Positions 1-14,000 of a DNA stretch of 64,000 nt are shown here, piece after piece. The position numbers and the translations under genes were made by a program. Location: assembly GCA_965153355.1 (NCBI GenBank), contig OZ231128.1, forward strand, positions 21,576,001 to 21,640,000, given 5' to 3'. The notes beneath the pieces are model-generated. The model was not told where the DNA came from and did not search any database. It saw only the letters and a list, made by a program, of their open reading frames with translations. Source of the stretch: Flaccisagitta enflata. Its lineage: Eukaryota > Chaetognatha > Sagittoidea > Aphragmophora. The number at the start of each line of letters is the position of its first letter. Position 1 is the stretch's first letter.

Positions 1-177
1 GTCCTCAAGGAACGTTTGGGAGTCAAACCTCCCTACCAAATGAAGAGGCATGTAAGCTCTGCCCAGCAGGATTATATTGTGCAGGAGTAAACTTGACAGA
101 GCCATCTGGAAATTGCAGTGCTGGTTATTTCTGCCCAAAGGGATCAACAACACCTTTTGCACAAGTTTGTGCAGCAG
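1..177 (+). CDS. Gene A exon 1 (partial): GCC2/GCC3-like module
   Basis: The first full codon is at position 3 and the frame reads a C-P-A-G-L-Y-C and C-S-A-G-Y-F-C-P-K-G cysteine module. The exon ends in gcag followed by the donor gtatgc, leaving one base of a split glycine codon (phase 1), the same junction type as the next two exons. The 5' end lies outside the window. Confidence 0.85.
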
Positions 178-515
<338 letters not shown>

Positions 516-3500
516 GTCATCACTGTCCAAAACAATCTGCTGACCAAGTGCCATGTAAGCCTGGAACATTCCAAACTGAGCAAAAACAAGATCACTGCAA
601 ACTTTGCAAGGAAGGTCTCTTTTGTAATCAGTCTGCTATACACAGCTGGATTGATATGCAGCCATGTCCTCTGGGGTATTTTTGTCCAAAAGGATCTTCC
701 AGTGGCATTGCCAATCCTTGTCCCATGGGAAAGTTTGGAGGCCGGATGGAGCTGAAAAATGAATCTGAGTGTACTCCTTGTACGGCTGGTTTTTATTGTG
801 ATAGGAAGGGTTTGAAAAAAGCTTCTGGACCTTGTGCTGCAGGATATTTTTGCAAAGAGTTAGCTATGTCCAGTCATCCACAAGAAGGATCTAATGCAAA
901 TGTATGTCCAATGGGGTTCTATTGTCATTCAAAAACAATAGAACCAGTTCCCTGTTCTCCAGGTACTTATGGAAATAGTTTTGGGCTTACCAATGCAACT
1001 GGATGTATTCCTTGTGATGCCGGAATGTACTGCAATGAGTCAGGATTGACAAAACCCACAGATATGTGTGATGCAGGGTGGTTTTGTCAATTGGGATCAT
1101 CAACACCAAGACAGGCACTATGTTCTGCAGGCTCACACTGTCCTTTGGGCACAGAAAAGGAAATCCCTTGTCCTATAGGCACATTCTCATCTCAAAAAGG
1201 TCTAAAGGCATCCACTGAATGTCAAAAATGTCTTGCTGGTTATTACTGTGATCAACCAGGTTTAATCAATCCTGTCGCAACTTGTCCACCAGGGTATTTT
1301 TGCCCTGAAGGCACATCATCATCCACAACAAATGCATGCCCAGTTGCTCATTTTTGTCCAGGAAATACATCCTCTCCTCTTCTATGCCAAGAAGGCAAAT
1401 TTACAAGCAGGAATTTTTCCACACAATGTGAGAGTTGTCCAGAAGGGTTTTATTGTCACAAAGGAATGATCATAGATGTTTGCCCAGAAGGTCATTGGTG
1501 CCCCTTGGGTTCTGGTTTGAAAAGTATAAGGAAATGCCCAAGGGGCACATTTAACAATGGAACAGGACTCTCGCAAAAACAACAGTGTTTAGTTTGTTTG
1601 CCAGGATATTATTGTGAAAATGAAGGTCTTACCGAGCCTCAAGGTCTATGTGCACCAGGATTTTTTTGTAAATGTGGCAGTAAACAAAAAGAACCGAGTG
1701 GCTTATGTTTCAACAATTCTTCAAATCTACCCAATGAGGGTGATTGCTCCACTGATGCTAATGTTGGGCCTTGCCCTAAGGGATATTACTGTCCCGAGGG
1801 TACAAGTATTCCAAAAACATGCACTGGTGGATCCTTTTCAAATCAGTCAGGATTAGCAGAATGTGTCAAGTGCCCTGCTGGGTTTTACTGTCCAAAGTTG
1901 TCTGAAAACATACCTTGTCCTCAAGGTTATTTCTGTCCTGAGGGCACTGGTCCAAACTATTTCAAAAACAAATGTCCTAAGGGCACTTATGGAGATATGG
2001 TGAGAGCTCAGAACATTGATGAATGCAAAAAGTGTCCCGCGGGGTACTACTGTGACACTCAAGGATCTACTTCAACTTCTGGAAAATGTGAAGCTGGCTA
2101 CTACTGTAAAGAAGGTTCAAAAAGTCATAGGCCAAAAGATGGTCTCTGTCCAGTTGGAACATATTGTGAGGAGGGCTCATCAGAACCAACAGGATGTTCA
2201 CCAGGATTTTTTTGTGAAAGAGCTGGTTTAGATAAACCATCTGGTTCATGTTCAAGTGGCTTTTTTTGCCTAGGAAATTCCTCCACCAGTAGGCCTGTAG
2301 AGTCTGATGAGGGCTCTTATTGTCCTATGGGAGCTTACTGTCCATCAGGATCTTCTTTTCCACTAAAATGTCCTCCAGGTACTTACCTTAACATCACCCA
2401 TGGCCATAACATATCTGATTGCAACACGTGTCCTCCAGGATATTTTTGTCAAGATTATGGAATGGACAATTCACTTGATCCCTGTCCTGAGGGGTACTTT
2501 TGCTTAGCTGGAAGTATTGATGGCAAAGAAAATGAATGCCCTAAGGGATATTATTGCCCATTTGGATCCTCATTTCCAATTCTTTGTGCAAGTGGTTCAT
2601 TCCAGGATCGTCAAAGACAGTCATCATGTAAAAAATGCCCTGCAGGGTCTTTCTGCAACAACAGAAATGGAAGTATTGAGTCACCAAGTGGCTTATGCCC
2701 AGTGGGATACTATTGTCCGAATGGCACCAAACATGAATTTGAATATGCTTGTCCCAAGGGGAGCTACAATGATGGAATTGGAAAGATTGATATTAGTGGA
2801 TGTAAATCATGTCCCAAAGGGTATTTTTGTCCTTATGACGGGGTATCTAAGCCTATGATGTGTAACGCAGGATACTTTTGTGATGGAGCTTCAATTACTG
2901 GTCAAGAGAAGCTCTGCCCTGAAGGCCACTTTTGTAGCGATGGAACTCTAGACCCTGTACCTTGTCCTGTTGGTACTTATGGAAATGTAACTGGATTGAA
3001 ATCAAAAAGTGAATGCATTTCATGCCCCTCTGGCTTTTTCTGTCCATCAGAGGGTATAGTAGTGCCAACACTTCCATGTGATGCAGGATTTTTCTGTAAC
3101 AATGGATCAACAAACAGCCAGCAAACCAGCTGTCCAAAAGGGTTTTATTGTCCAAGAGGGACAACGTTTCCACTTCCTTGCCCCGGAGGAACCTACTCAG
3201 ACACTCCTGGACTAGCATTATTATCTCAATGTAGAGCATGTCAAGCTGGGATGTATTGTAATCAAACTGGCCTGACAGAACCAAGTGGTGTTTGTGAAAG
3301 TGGATTTTTCTGTCCCTCTGATGCTAAAGTGAATGTTCCAAATCCAGCTGCTTTCAAATGCCCAATAGGATTTCATTGTCCAGCTGGTGCCTCTGCACCT
3401 AAACCTTGTCTTCCAGGTTTTTTTACCAATTTTACACATTCCTCTGAATGCATCGTTTGCCCACATGGATATTTCTGTGTGCCAATAGACAGTAGTGCCA

Positions 3501-6218
3501 ATCAAACAACAGGGTACTTTTTGTGCCCAAAAGGTTTCTATTGCCCAAAAGGTACTGGGGCAGACATGTCAAAATGCCCTCCTGGAACATGGTCAAATGT
3601 AATGGGACTCCATGGTGCCTCAGGTTGTAAGAAATGCCCAGCTGGCCACTACTGTTATGGTGGGCAACATCCATCTGGTTTATGCAGTGAGGGACATTTT
3701 TGCACTTCTGGTGTAAATATGAATAATCCAGATTCAAAGATAAACATTGGGATTGGAGGAATCTGCCCTGAAGGCACTTTTTGTGGAAATGGATCTGAAA
3801 TACCAACTTCTTGTCCAGAAGGAACATTCAATTCAGACATTGGCAAATCTTCTTGTCAGCTTTGCCATGCTGGATTCTATTGTCCATTAGGTAGTACAAA
3901 TGCATCTGATTTCATTTGTCCTAAAGGACACTTCTGCCCGCCAGGAACACAATTTGGCTCTCAGCATAAATGCCCACCTGGAACATTTGGAAACAGAACA
4001 GGGTTACAAGAAGAAAACCATTGTTCAAAATGCACACCGGGATCATTTTGTTCATCATTTGGTTTGGAGGAACCAGATGGTAAATGTCAAGGTGGATTTT
4101 ATTGTGAACTAGGTGCTATGAAAGGGCAACCAATGAACATGACTGAAGGCGGAGGAATTTGCACAACCGGATATTATTGTCCTACTGGTTCAGACAGACC
4201 AATTCCATGTAAGAAAGGGCATTATTGTAATAGAGAGGGACTTGATCAACCAAGTGGTATGTGTGATGCAGGTTGGTTTTGCAAAGGTGGAGCAAGAAAC
4301 AATCAACCAAAGGGTATTGGTGGAGACATTTGCCCTCCAGGGTTTTACTGTCAGGAAGGGACAAGCTCACCAACCCCATGTCCAAATGGATTTTACCTGC
4401 CATTCCCTGGAGCATGGAATAAAAGTTCATGCCAATCCTGTAAGTTGGGATACTACTGCAATGGAACTGGGTTAACAGATGTTACTGGTGAGTGTCCTTC
4501 TCAATACTATTGCCCTGAGGGAACAACATCTCCAGAAAACCTTTGTCCTGAAGGATACTATTGTCCTGAAGCAGTTGGTGATCCAATTTTGTGTCCATCA
4601 GGTCAATATCAACCAAACAAAGGTCAATCTACTTGTCTTATTTGCCCTCCGGGGTATTATTGCGAGCAAGGATATGGACCGCTTACTAACCTGACATTGT
4701 ATCAATGCCCCAAAGGACATTATTGTCTCAAAGGAACAAAATCAAAATTTGAATTCAAATGTCCGCCAGGAACTTACAATGATCAGTTAGGCCTCAAGAC
4801 CATAGAGAGTTGCACAGATTGCTTGGGTGGATATTATTGTCCTTCCCCTGGACTCAAAATGGGAACAAACTACAGCTGTCCAGCAGGCTACTATTGTCAA
4901 AAGAATGCAAACTCATCAATGCCAGATAATGACCCTGCTGCAGGTTTATGCCCCACAGGACATTTTTGTGAAGAAAATACTGTAAAACCTGAACCATGTC
5001 CACATGGCACATTCAATGGTTTGACTGGAATGATGAACAAGTCATTTTGTGAGAAGTGCACCCCTGGGTCCTACTGTAATGAGTCTGGTTTGAGTCAACC
5101 TACTGGTTTTTGCCACAAAGGATTTTACTGCCCATCTGGATCCATTGCACCCATGGAGGAGAATTGCCCAGCTGGAAGTTTCTGTCCAGAAGGATCTCCT
5201 CTTCCAATCAATTGCCCAAAAGGTACTTACTCCAACTCAACAAACCTGGGAAACAGTCAGGATTGTACCAATTGTACACCAGGTTCTTATTGTTCTTCTG
5301 CAGGGGGGGTAAAACCAACGGCCTTATGCTGGCCTGGATTTTTCTGTCCAGAAGGGACAGATACTCCATCATTAGTTTGCACAAAAGGTTTCCATTGTCC
5401 CTCAGGTAGTAGTAGACCAAGATCATGCAAAGAGGGTTTTTATACAGGATCAGCCCAACAGCAGTCCTGTGCTTTATGTCCATCAGGATCATATTGCCTG
5501 CCTGTAAATGACTCAAATGCCTTGGTTGGTGGTGAAGGTACTTATGAATGTCCCAAGGGGCATTACTGTCCAAATGGCACAGGAAGCTATTGGCCAAAGT
5601 GTCCAAAAGGCACATACAATCCTGTTGTCTCCTTAGCAATGGAAGGAGACTGCTTGAAATGCCCTGGAGGGAAGTATTGTGATGAATATGGCTTAACTCA
5701 GCCAGCAGGTGATTGTGACCCTGGATACTTTTGTGAATTAGGTAACGATCGTCCAAATCCATCACAAGTTAATTGCAATATGAGTGCTATTGGTGATCTT
5801 TGTTGGGCAGGACATATGTGTCCCAAGGGAACTGAAAAACCAGTTGAGTGCCCAGCTGGTACATATCAAAACAGCACGGGACAATATCATTGCCAACCTT
5901 GTCCCGAAGGTTTCTATTGCCCAACCATGACATCTTCTTTGGTAAATCAACAATGCCCTGAGGGACACTATTGCCTTGAAAATACTACAAGAATGGATCA
6001 ATATCGTTGTCCAGCTGGAACCTACAATCCTCATAAGAAAATGCGATCTGCGCAGGACTGTATAAAATGTCCTGGGGGAATGTTCTGTCACACAGGCGTG
6101 GCAACTCCAAGTGGTAATATCAGTGGAGGATTTCATTGTAAGGAAGGATGTAAGGGACCTGTTTATTCATCTGATGACAATGTGGAGGAGTGTCCTATTG
6201 GAAACTATTGCCCCACAG
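516..6218 (+). CDS. Gene A exon 2: long array of cysteine-rich GCC2/GCC3-like modules
   Basis: A single 5703-nt exon encodes about 1901 residues of tandem modules, each with C-P-x-G-x-Y/F-C-P-x-G-S/T followed by C-P-x-G-T-Y/F and C-x-x-C-P-x-G-Y/F-C. Many N-x-S/T sequons lie between the cysteines, which fits a secreted, glycosylated ectodomain. The start is set by acceptor tttag at 511-515 and restoration of the split Gly codon; the end by donor ag|gtaggt. Modules are diverged from one another, so the array looks old and not recently amplified. No enzymatic motif is visible. Confidence 0.9.
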
Positions 6219-6523
6219 GTAGGTCAATTGCTGCTTACTTCTTCTACATTTTTTTATTTACACTACTTAATGGTGCTTGTTGATCATTCACATAACTCAG
6301 CTTCTCTGCTTAAAAAACTTTTTAAACAAATAGACAATTTATATAGGTAACACAACATTACAATTAATGCAAAGGTCCTGTTTTAGCTTTTTTTTTTTAC
6401 TCAATGATTATGAAATGTCCGACCATTAGAATTATATTTGTACAGAGTTTGCTCTTGGCACCATTCCTTTTTTGTCAAAACATGGTAAAGACTGACTGAT
6501 TTTTTTTTTTTGCTGTCTTTCAG
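6219..6523 (+). other. Intron 2, no recognised element
   Basis: This 305-nt AT-rich intron has donor gtaggt and a strong T-rich tract before ctttcag ending at 6523. I see no repeat or RNA gene. Confidence 0.8.
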
Positions 6524-9500
6524 GATCATCTTTCCCAAAGCCTTGTGATCCAGGGTGGTATTGTCCTCTAAGGAATCTCTCTCACCCTTATGAGGAATGT
6601 CATGCTGGATTTATTTGTCTCAGTGGTAGTAAAGTGCCCAATCCAATAAATGACAATGAGAATGACGAATGTCCACCAGGTCATTTCTGTCCTAGGGGCA
6701 CTGTAAATCCAAAACCATGCCAGCCAGGATTTTACAGAAATATCAAAAGGGGGAAAACTTTTCAAGACTGCTTTCCGTGTCCTGCTGAATTCTACTGTGA
6801 TGGTTATGCTTTGGTCAATGCAACCGGTATATGTTCAGATGGCTTTTATTGTCCGCCTGGTCAAAATTCATCAACCCCCGCAGAGTACATTTGCGAGGCT
6901 GGGATGTTTTGTCTTGCTGGCTCTATGCATCCTTGTCCATCAGGCAAATACCAGAATGAAAGAGGCCAATCAAGCTGCAAAACATGTCCTGCAGGTTACT
7001 TCTGCAATGCAACATTATCCCCAGTGTCATCAGTAAGGAACAGTGCATGTCCACCTGGGTTTTACTGTCCTGAAGGTACGAAATTTGATGTTGAACACCC
7101 ATGTCCATCGGGAACCTACAATGAACTTGAAAAGCAAACATCTTTAGTTGCATGTTTGCCCTGTTTGGGGGGATTTGCATGTGATACAGTTGGCATTGAT
7201 GTGCCTTCAAAGAGTTGTGAGGCTGGTTACTTTTGTAATGAAGGTTCAAATAGCTCCACTCCTGTAAATGATCCATACAAAAAATTTGGTGAATGCCCGA
7301 GGGGGCATTTTTGTCCAAAACAATCCTTACAACCTGAAAAGTGTCCAGCAGGCACATTCAATCCCGCTTTAGGAGCAAAAACTTTGAAAGATTGTTTAGC
7401 ATGCACAGGTGGATACTTTTGTAAAACAAAGGGACTGATAAAACCCAATGGTATCTGTCCCAAAGGCTTCTTTTGTCCAGAAGGCTCATCTGATGCAAGA
7501 GCCAACAAATGCCCAGAGGGTAGTTGTTGTCCAGAAAATTCTATTGATCCGGAACCATGTCCACCAGGAACATTCATGAGCAGAACTGGCTGTGAAAATA
7601 CAGCTAAATGTGAAGTTTGTACTCCAGGCATGTTTTGTGGAGCTTACAATCTAACTCAGCCTGAAGGAAATTGCACAGCAGGGTTTTTCTGTAAGAAAGG
7701 CTCACAAAACTCAACAGCAGAAATATGTCCAGTTGGTTACTTTTGCCCAGAGGGATGTGACCGCCCATTACATTGTGAGGATGGAACTTATGCTGATGTT
7801 CCAGGAAGTACAACATGCAGACTTTGCCCACAAGGACACTACTGCGTCTACAATGAAAAAATAGTTCCTGACAGAATAGTTCAACTTTGCCCACCAGGAT
7901 TTTACTGTAAAAATGGAACGGGTCTTGATTGGCAGCCATGCCCCCCTGGATCATACAGTGAGGATCCTGGATTGAGTTTTATTGACCAATGTAAGCCTTG
8001 TGAACCTGGAATGTATTGTAATGGTTTTAATCTCACAAAATCTTCAGGTGAATGTGATGCAGGGTATTACTGTGAGAGTGGATCCTTCTCTAGTGCACCA
8101 GATAATGACAGTTTATGTCATCACAATTACTTGCACCCAATGAAAGGAAATATTTGCCCTGTTGGACACTTCTGCCCAAGAGGCTCAAATCAATCAATTG
8201 TATGCCCACCAGGGACATACCAAAATCAACCTGGTCAGAGCTTTTGTAAACCATGTACTTCAGGGTATTATTGTTCCGAAAAAACTGTCAATGTGACTGA
8301 TTTCCCATGTTGGGAAGGTCACTTTTGTAAACAAGAATCTGAAACCCCTATTCCATGCCCTCCTGGAACTTTCAACAACAAATCAAAGTCAATTGATGAA
8401 AAGAGCTGCATGCAATGTCCAGGTGGATTAGTTTGTGATGGTTTTGGGCTTCGAGAACCAAATGGACAATGTGATGAAGGATGGTACTGTGTAAGTGGTG
8501 CAAAAACTTCTAAGCCTCCACAGGGAGTTTGTACAAAAGGCCACTTCTGTCCTGCTGGAAGCACTTTGCCTATCCCGTGCCCAACTGGTTTTTACTGTGG
8601 CCAAAAGAATTTAAAGGAACCAAATGGTCAATGTGAGTCAGGCTACTACTGCAAAGTTGGATCAGACTCCAAGACTCAGTTTGAATGTGATGTTGGTCAT
8701 TTTTGTCTGAATGGAACTAAAACACCATGTCCTCCTGGATCAATAGGTCATCGAAAAGGTTTGAGGTCAAATGATGAATGTCTCCCATGTCCACCTGGCC
8801 AATACTGTATTGAGAGTGGATTGACAAACAGCAGTGGTCCATGCTACGAAGGTTATTTCTGCCCTGGAGGTCAATCTATGCCTGATGTTTTTCCTTGTCC
8901 CATGGGTAGCAAGTGTCCTCTTGCATCAAATCTTCCAGTTCCATGTGATAATGGATATTTCCAAGATTTGAATACCACTGCAAATTGTAAAAGATGTCCA
9001 AAAGGTTACTTCTGTCCCTTAAATGCTGGTGGAATAATAGATCCAACTGTTTATGAATGCCCACAAGGCCACTTTTGTCCAGAGGGTACACATTTTGAAT
9101 TTGAAAACAAATGTCCAAAATCAACCTTCAGTAATAAATCTAACTTATTTAAGGCCTCACAATGCCAATCTTGTCCTCCAAAGTATTTTTGTGCAACAGA
9201 AGGATTGTCAGGTCCTGAAGGTCTGTGCTTTGCCGGATATTTCTGTAATGGATCTAGCAATTCGCCAATGCAAAGCATTTGTCCTCACAATACCTATTGT
9301 CCAGAAGGTTCCGCTGAACCTATTCCCTGCCCTGATGGAACAATATCTGACAAACAGGAAGGAAATCAAAATGTCACTGGTTGTGAACCATGCCCGAGAG
9401 GATTCTACTGTAAAAGTAAAATCAAACAACCCTGTTCTGCTGGTCATATTTGCATATCAGGTTCAAAAACACCAACACCTGTTGATGGGACTCATGGCTA

Positions 9501-10678
9501 TATGTGTCCTGTTGGTCATTTCTGCAATGCTGGAGGAATCTTTGAAGTTCCATGTGATGCAGGGTCATATATGCCAAAAGAGGGAGCAGTAAAATGCAGC
9601 TTATGTCCTGTTGGATCGTTTTGCCCTTCTCTAGAAATGAACAAAACAGTTCCATGTGAAAAGGGTCATTACTGCAATGAGACTGGATTATCTAAGGGAT
9701 ACGGCTGCCCAATCGGTACCTTTAATGATAAACTTGGGGCCACAGACTTCTCGTTTTGCAGGCCATGTAAAGCAGGCTTTTTCTGCTCACAGTATGGGTT
9801 ACCCTATCCTGTTGAGAAATGTAAAGCAGGATTTCTCTGTAAAAGTGGTGCTATTACGCCTACTCCTGATGGGAGTGATGGAATAAATGGTCCCTGCCCT
9901 ATTGGCAAGTTTTGTGTTGAAGGAACTCCATTTGGTGAAGATTGTCCTATTGGGACAATAAATGGTAATCAAGGCTTATCAAATGTAAATGAATGTCAGC
10001 CTTGTCCAGCTGGGTTTTTCTGTAATGAAACAGGAGCAATCACTGCCACTGGCCCATGTGAAGCAGGTTATTTTTGTCCAAGCAATGAGAAGATAAGTGA
10101 TCCAAAACCAACACATTTTGAGTGCCCTTCTGGTCATATGTGTCCCAAGGAAACAGCGGATCCAAAAGGTTGCACTCCAGGATCATATCAGCCTACATCT
10201 AAAAATCCAGATGAAAATTGTCTTGGCTGTCCATCTGGTTTCTTCTGCATAGGTAATACCAGTGAGCCAATACCATGCCCAGCACATTCATATTGCCCCG
10301 CCAATTCATCTGAGAGCATGTTATGTCCTGGCGGCAGATACACCACCAACACCACTTCACAACTTCAAAGTTCTGATGATTGCCCTTTTTGTGAAACAGG
10401 ATTTTACTGTGTTGATGGTAAGTTGACCGCTCCATGCAGTGCTGGTTTTTGGTGCAAAACAGGTTCAGACAGTCCTACACCATCTGGAAAATATCCTCAA
10501 ATTGGTGAACCATGTCCATTTGGTTTCTACTGTCCTCTGGGAACAGAAGTACCAAAGAAATGCACAAATGGGACTTTTATTGGAAAATCTGGAGCAACCA
10601 GTGAAAACGACTGTGGTCCATGCCCTCCTGGAACGCTTTGCCCGGAGAATGCCAATCAACCAACCAAGTGTTCACCCG
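6524..10678 (+). CDS. Gene A exon 3: second long array of GCC2/GCC3-like modules
   Basis: A 4155-nt exon continues the array for about 1385 residues, starting G-S-S-F-P-K-P-C-D-P-G-W-Y-C-P. It begins inside a Gly codon after tttcag and ends one base into the Gly codon of C-S-P-G before gtaagt, so it is a symmetric phase 1-1 exon. Codon use is AT-rich, like exon 2. The motif set is unchanged from exon 2, with numerous N-glycosylation sequons. Confidence 0.9.
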
Positions 10679-10882
10679 GTAAGTGATGATGTATAATTGT
10701 TTTTGTTTTTCACTGTTTTTGTGATTTAACAAGGCTGGATACATGGTTGAGTCAGTCAAACCAATCATAAATTAATCTTTAATATTTTTGCAATGTTTTG
10801 GCGAGTTTTTGGCCAGTTCCAAGGCAGTTTTTGACTGTATGAGTAGGCTTCTAGATTGATCAAACCCACTAGAGCACTTTGC

Positions 10883-11282
10883 TGCTACTACGCGAATCAA
10901 AAAAAAAAGCCGCACTTTTAAATGACAATTTATCATACTAAATTTCAAAATAATTCAACAAAATCTTAGACCATTTTGAAGATCTTGAAGAGATCTTTCA
11001 TATGGTTCCAATCTGGTATTTCTAGCTTTATTCGTTTAGAAATGGCATTAAAAAGAGTAAAACATTACCATTTTCAGTTTTGCAATCCTATTAAAAAATG
11101 AGCATTTTTGCAAAAGAGAAGTTCACTTTGGCAAGCTCTATCTCCTAAACGGTTTGAGATACAGATCTGGAGTTGGTCTAGAATGAAAGAAAATTCAAAA
11201 ATCTTTAAAACCAGTTGAACAAAAAATTTTAATTTTTTGTGTCTCTTCCTCATGCAGCTTTTTTTTTATTTGCGTAGTAGCA
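10883..11282. mobile_element. MITE-like element with TGCTACTACGC terminal inverted repeats
   Basis: The left end TGCTACTACGCGAATC followed by an A run is mirrored on the right by a T run then ATTTGCGTAGTAGCA. The inverted ends are about 22 bp and the element is about 400 bp, with no coding capacity. A related, truncated copy lies at about 13140-13455, where the internal sequence and a degenerate right end are recognisable. Confidence 0.65.
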
Positions 11283-11728
11283 TGCAGAATTATCACCTGG
11301 GATGTTTCAAATTTCAAACAGATGTCTATCATCTTGAAATTTCATTTTCAAGAAAAATGCAAAAAAAAAAAAAAAAAAAAAAACTCATTTAAATCAATGA
11401 ACCTATGAACATCGAAAATGAACCTATGAACCTATGAACATCGAAAAAGCAAAGTGTCACTGACCAACCAACAGATGACTGACCAACCAACCGACATCGC
11501 AGGTTCTTGAGTCATGTGTATTGGACAAAAAAGAGATTTGAGAAAAAGATTTCAAATACAGCATCTTGCAAATGGTCACCAATCATTCAAAAGAATCAAA
11601 CGATGCCATATGATCGATGTAAATTCAGTGATAAGAGACAGAGTTATAAGTAATAGTCGCAAAAGCGCCAGAAGGTCAGCAGTACCCGTTGCCCCTAAGT
11701 TAGTGAATGTTAGATGTGAAGGTGAGAG

Positions 11729-12225
11729 GGGCAGCGGCCCCGAAGGAGCCAATGACCTACGCTTGGCTATTATGTGAGTATTTAGGCAGGATTTTAGCCC
11801 CAATGAAGGGATTGGAGCAATGAGGCTGGAATTGGAGCCCCAAAGCTGGTATTGGAGCCTCAGGGCTGGTATTGGAGCCTCAGGGCTGAGATTGGAGCCT
11901 CGAGGCTGGAATTGGAGCCTTAGGCTGGGATTGGAGCTTCGAGGCTGGGATTGGAGTCTCAAGGCTGGGATTGAAGTCTCGAGGCTGGGATTGGAGCCTC
12001 AAGTCTGGGATCGGAGCCTCCAGGCTGGGATTTGAGCCATGACAATGGGAATGGAGCCTTGAGGCTTGGATATGAGGCCTAAGACTGGGATTTGAGCTGA
12101 GGTTGAAATATAGGCTTCGAAGTCAGGGGGGGGACGGAGAAGAAGAAGGAGAAGGAGGAGAAGAAGGAGAAAGTTTCCCATATGTGTGAGAGCATAGGTC
12201 ATCGCCCCCTTCGGGGCCGCTGCCC
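11729..12225. mobile_element. GGGCAGCGGCCC-ended element with minisatellite core (copy a)
   Basis: The left end GGGCAGCGGCCCCGAAGG with nearby ATGACCTA is mirrored by TAGGTCATCG then CCTTCGGGGCCGCTGCCC on the right, an inverted repeat of about 33 bp. The core is about 20 copies of a roughly 20-bp unit of the form GGCTGG-ATTGGAGCCT. No protein is encoded. Confidence 0.75.
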
Positions 12226-12301
12226 AAAAAAGGATTACCGACTTAACCATTCACAACCTTTCAAAGAAATGCAAGGAAGCAACTTTAAACATAATATGGT
12301 G

Positions 12302-12470
12302 TTTTTAGTCGCATGCTACGCGATTTTAGACCCTTCTTTGTCCATCTGTCCATCTGTTGGTCTGTCAATTGATCCATTACGCTTTTATTTTTAGTTGCGT
12401 GCACGGGACTCTACAACCCGCTTTGTCCATCCGTTGATCAGTCCGTCCATTGTTCCCTCAAACTTTTTTT
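12302..12470 (+). mobile_element. Two degenerate heads of the hairpin-headed element family
   Basis: TTTTTAGTCGCATGC at about 12305 and TTTTTAGTTGCGTGC at about 12391 are each followed by a variant of the tract ending CTTTGTCCAT and short CCGT-type repeats. Both are damaged copies of the head defined at 15885, 47465 and 48510. A matching tail is found at about 15437-15470, so the body may span to there. Confidence 0.5.
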
Positions 12471-12472
12471 TT

Positions 12473-12866
12473 GGGCAGCGGTCCTGAAGGGGACAAAGTT
12501 CTATAGAACACAGGGGGACTTTCGTTCGTGCATCCATTCCTTTGTCCCCCCAGGCCCTCTCAGGCCTGAAATCTGCCTCCAGGCCTTAAATCTGCCCTCT
12601 CAGGCCTGAAATCTGCCCTCTCAGGGCTTGAATCTGCTCGCTCAGGCCTGAAATCTGTCCTCTCAGACCTGAAACCTGTCCTCTCAGGCCTTAAATCTAC
12701 TCTATCAGATTTCAGGCCTGAGTGGGCAGATTTCGGGCCTGAGAGGGTAGATTTCAGGCCTGAGAGGGCAGATTTCAGGCCTGAGAGGGCCTGGAGGGAT
12801 GGACGGATGGATGGATGAACAAAAGTCCCCCTGTGTTCCACAGTGTTCCCTTCAGAGCCGCTGCCC
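12473..12866. mobile_element. GGGCAGCGG-ended element with AGGCCTGAAATCTG core (copy b)
   Basis: The left end GGGCAGCGGTCCTGAAGGG, the inner block with CACAGGGGGACTTT and the ATCCATTCC block all recur inverted at the right end, giving inverted ends of about 65 bp. The middle is an array of AGGCCTGAAATCTGCCCTCTC-type units whose right half is inverted relative to the left half. The right flank CTTCTCAT...GGGTACC resembles that of copy c at 46035. Confidence 0.7.
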
Positions 12867-12976
12867 TGCTTCTTCTCATTCCGATTCACGTCGATACGAA
12901 GCAGGGCAGCGGGTACCACTGACTACATATTGCCCTTGGGCGACCTGTTATTTTAGGTCATTTTAAGTCATTTTTT

Positions 12977-13138
12977 TTCTTTTAAATGGCTGATATTGCT
13001 AATGAATCTTAAGTTAACTAGTTAAAATCTTAAACCGTTTAAAAGCCCCATGAAGTACTTTTAAATGGCTAATATTGCTAATGAATCTTAAGTTAACTAG
13101 TTAAAATCTTAAACCGTTTAAAAGCCCTATGAAAGTAC
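12977..13138. repeat. Tandem duplication of an 83-bp segment
   Basis: A block beginning TTTTAAATGGCT and ending AAAAGCCC is present twice in direct orientation with only a few differences. Confidence 0.8.
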
Positions 13139-13514
13139 TTTCATTTGGCGCAAATGTGGTATTGCTATTATTCTTTGTTTAAAAATGGCATTAGTTTGAA
13201 TGAAAACATTGCCCATTTCAGTTTCGTAATCCCTAAATTCCCTATGTAAAACATGCATTTTAGCAAAATAGTGCTTCTCTTTGCAGAGCTCTACCTTCTT
13301 AACCGTTTGAGATACAGACCTGGGATTAGTCTAGAATGAAGGATTTTTTGAAAATCTTTTTGAATGACATAGCTGAAAATAGTTTTAATTGTTCTTTGTA
13401 TCTTTTTTGTCAATAAATGAATAGGTGCGTCTTTTTTTTTCGATTTGCGTGGTATTTCAATTTACTCCTGCGCCATCATTTTATTGATCTGCTTAAAATC
13501 CTTTTATGTATATA

Positions 13515-14000
13515 CAGTGGGACCTCGGTTTAAGGGATTTCTAGGGACTGACTATTTTTGTCTCTTAAATCCGAAATCCCTTAAATTGAATTCATATCTT
13601 ATTACGGATTTTCATATTAGTTACTAAGGATTACCAAATTCATAGTGTTACCACATCCTTTTGCTTTAAGTATGTTGATCAATAATGATTGATTTAGTTC
13701 ATGGCAGGATATTCATGGCACAGGAAATATTTCATTATTTTTTAACAAATTTTTTCTTTATATTTTTTTCAAAATACCATTTTTTAGTCAAAATTCATCA
13801 AATTTACATAAAATTTCCCCTGATATAAGGGATATTTTCAAAAATTTGTCTCTTAAATCCGAATATCCCTTAAATAGAGGTTCCTTAAATAGAGTTTTTT
13901 TGACATTGGAAAAGCCTGAAAAAATTTGGGACCAGACAGTGTTGTCTCTTAAATGCGGATATTCCTTAAATATAGGTGCCACTAAGGTGGGATTCCACTG
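13515..14000. mobile_element. TA-flanked pogo/mariner-type MITE (CAGTGGGACCTCGG ends)
   Basis: The left end CAGTGGGACCTCGGTTTAAG and right end AAGGTGGGATTCCACTG are inverted, and both are flanked by TA. Internal blocks of TCTCTTAAATCCGAA are repeated. CAGTG ends with a TA target are typical of Tc1/mariner/pogo non-autonomous elements. There is no transposase frame. Confidence 0.75.

Noticed and set aside
1382-3846. Antisense open frames of 60-130 codons within exon 2
   Set aside because: They are shadows of the cysteine-rich array, with no independent coding features or splice logic.
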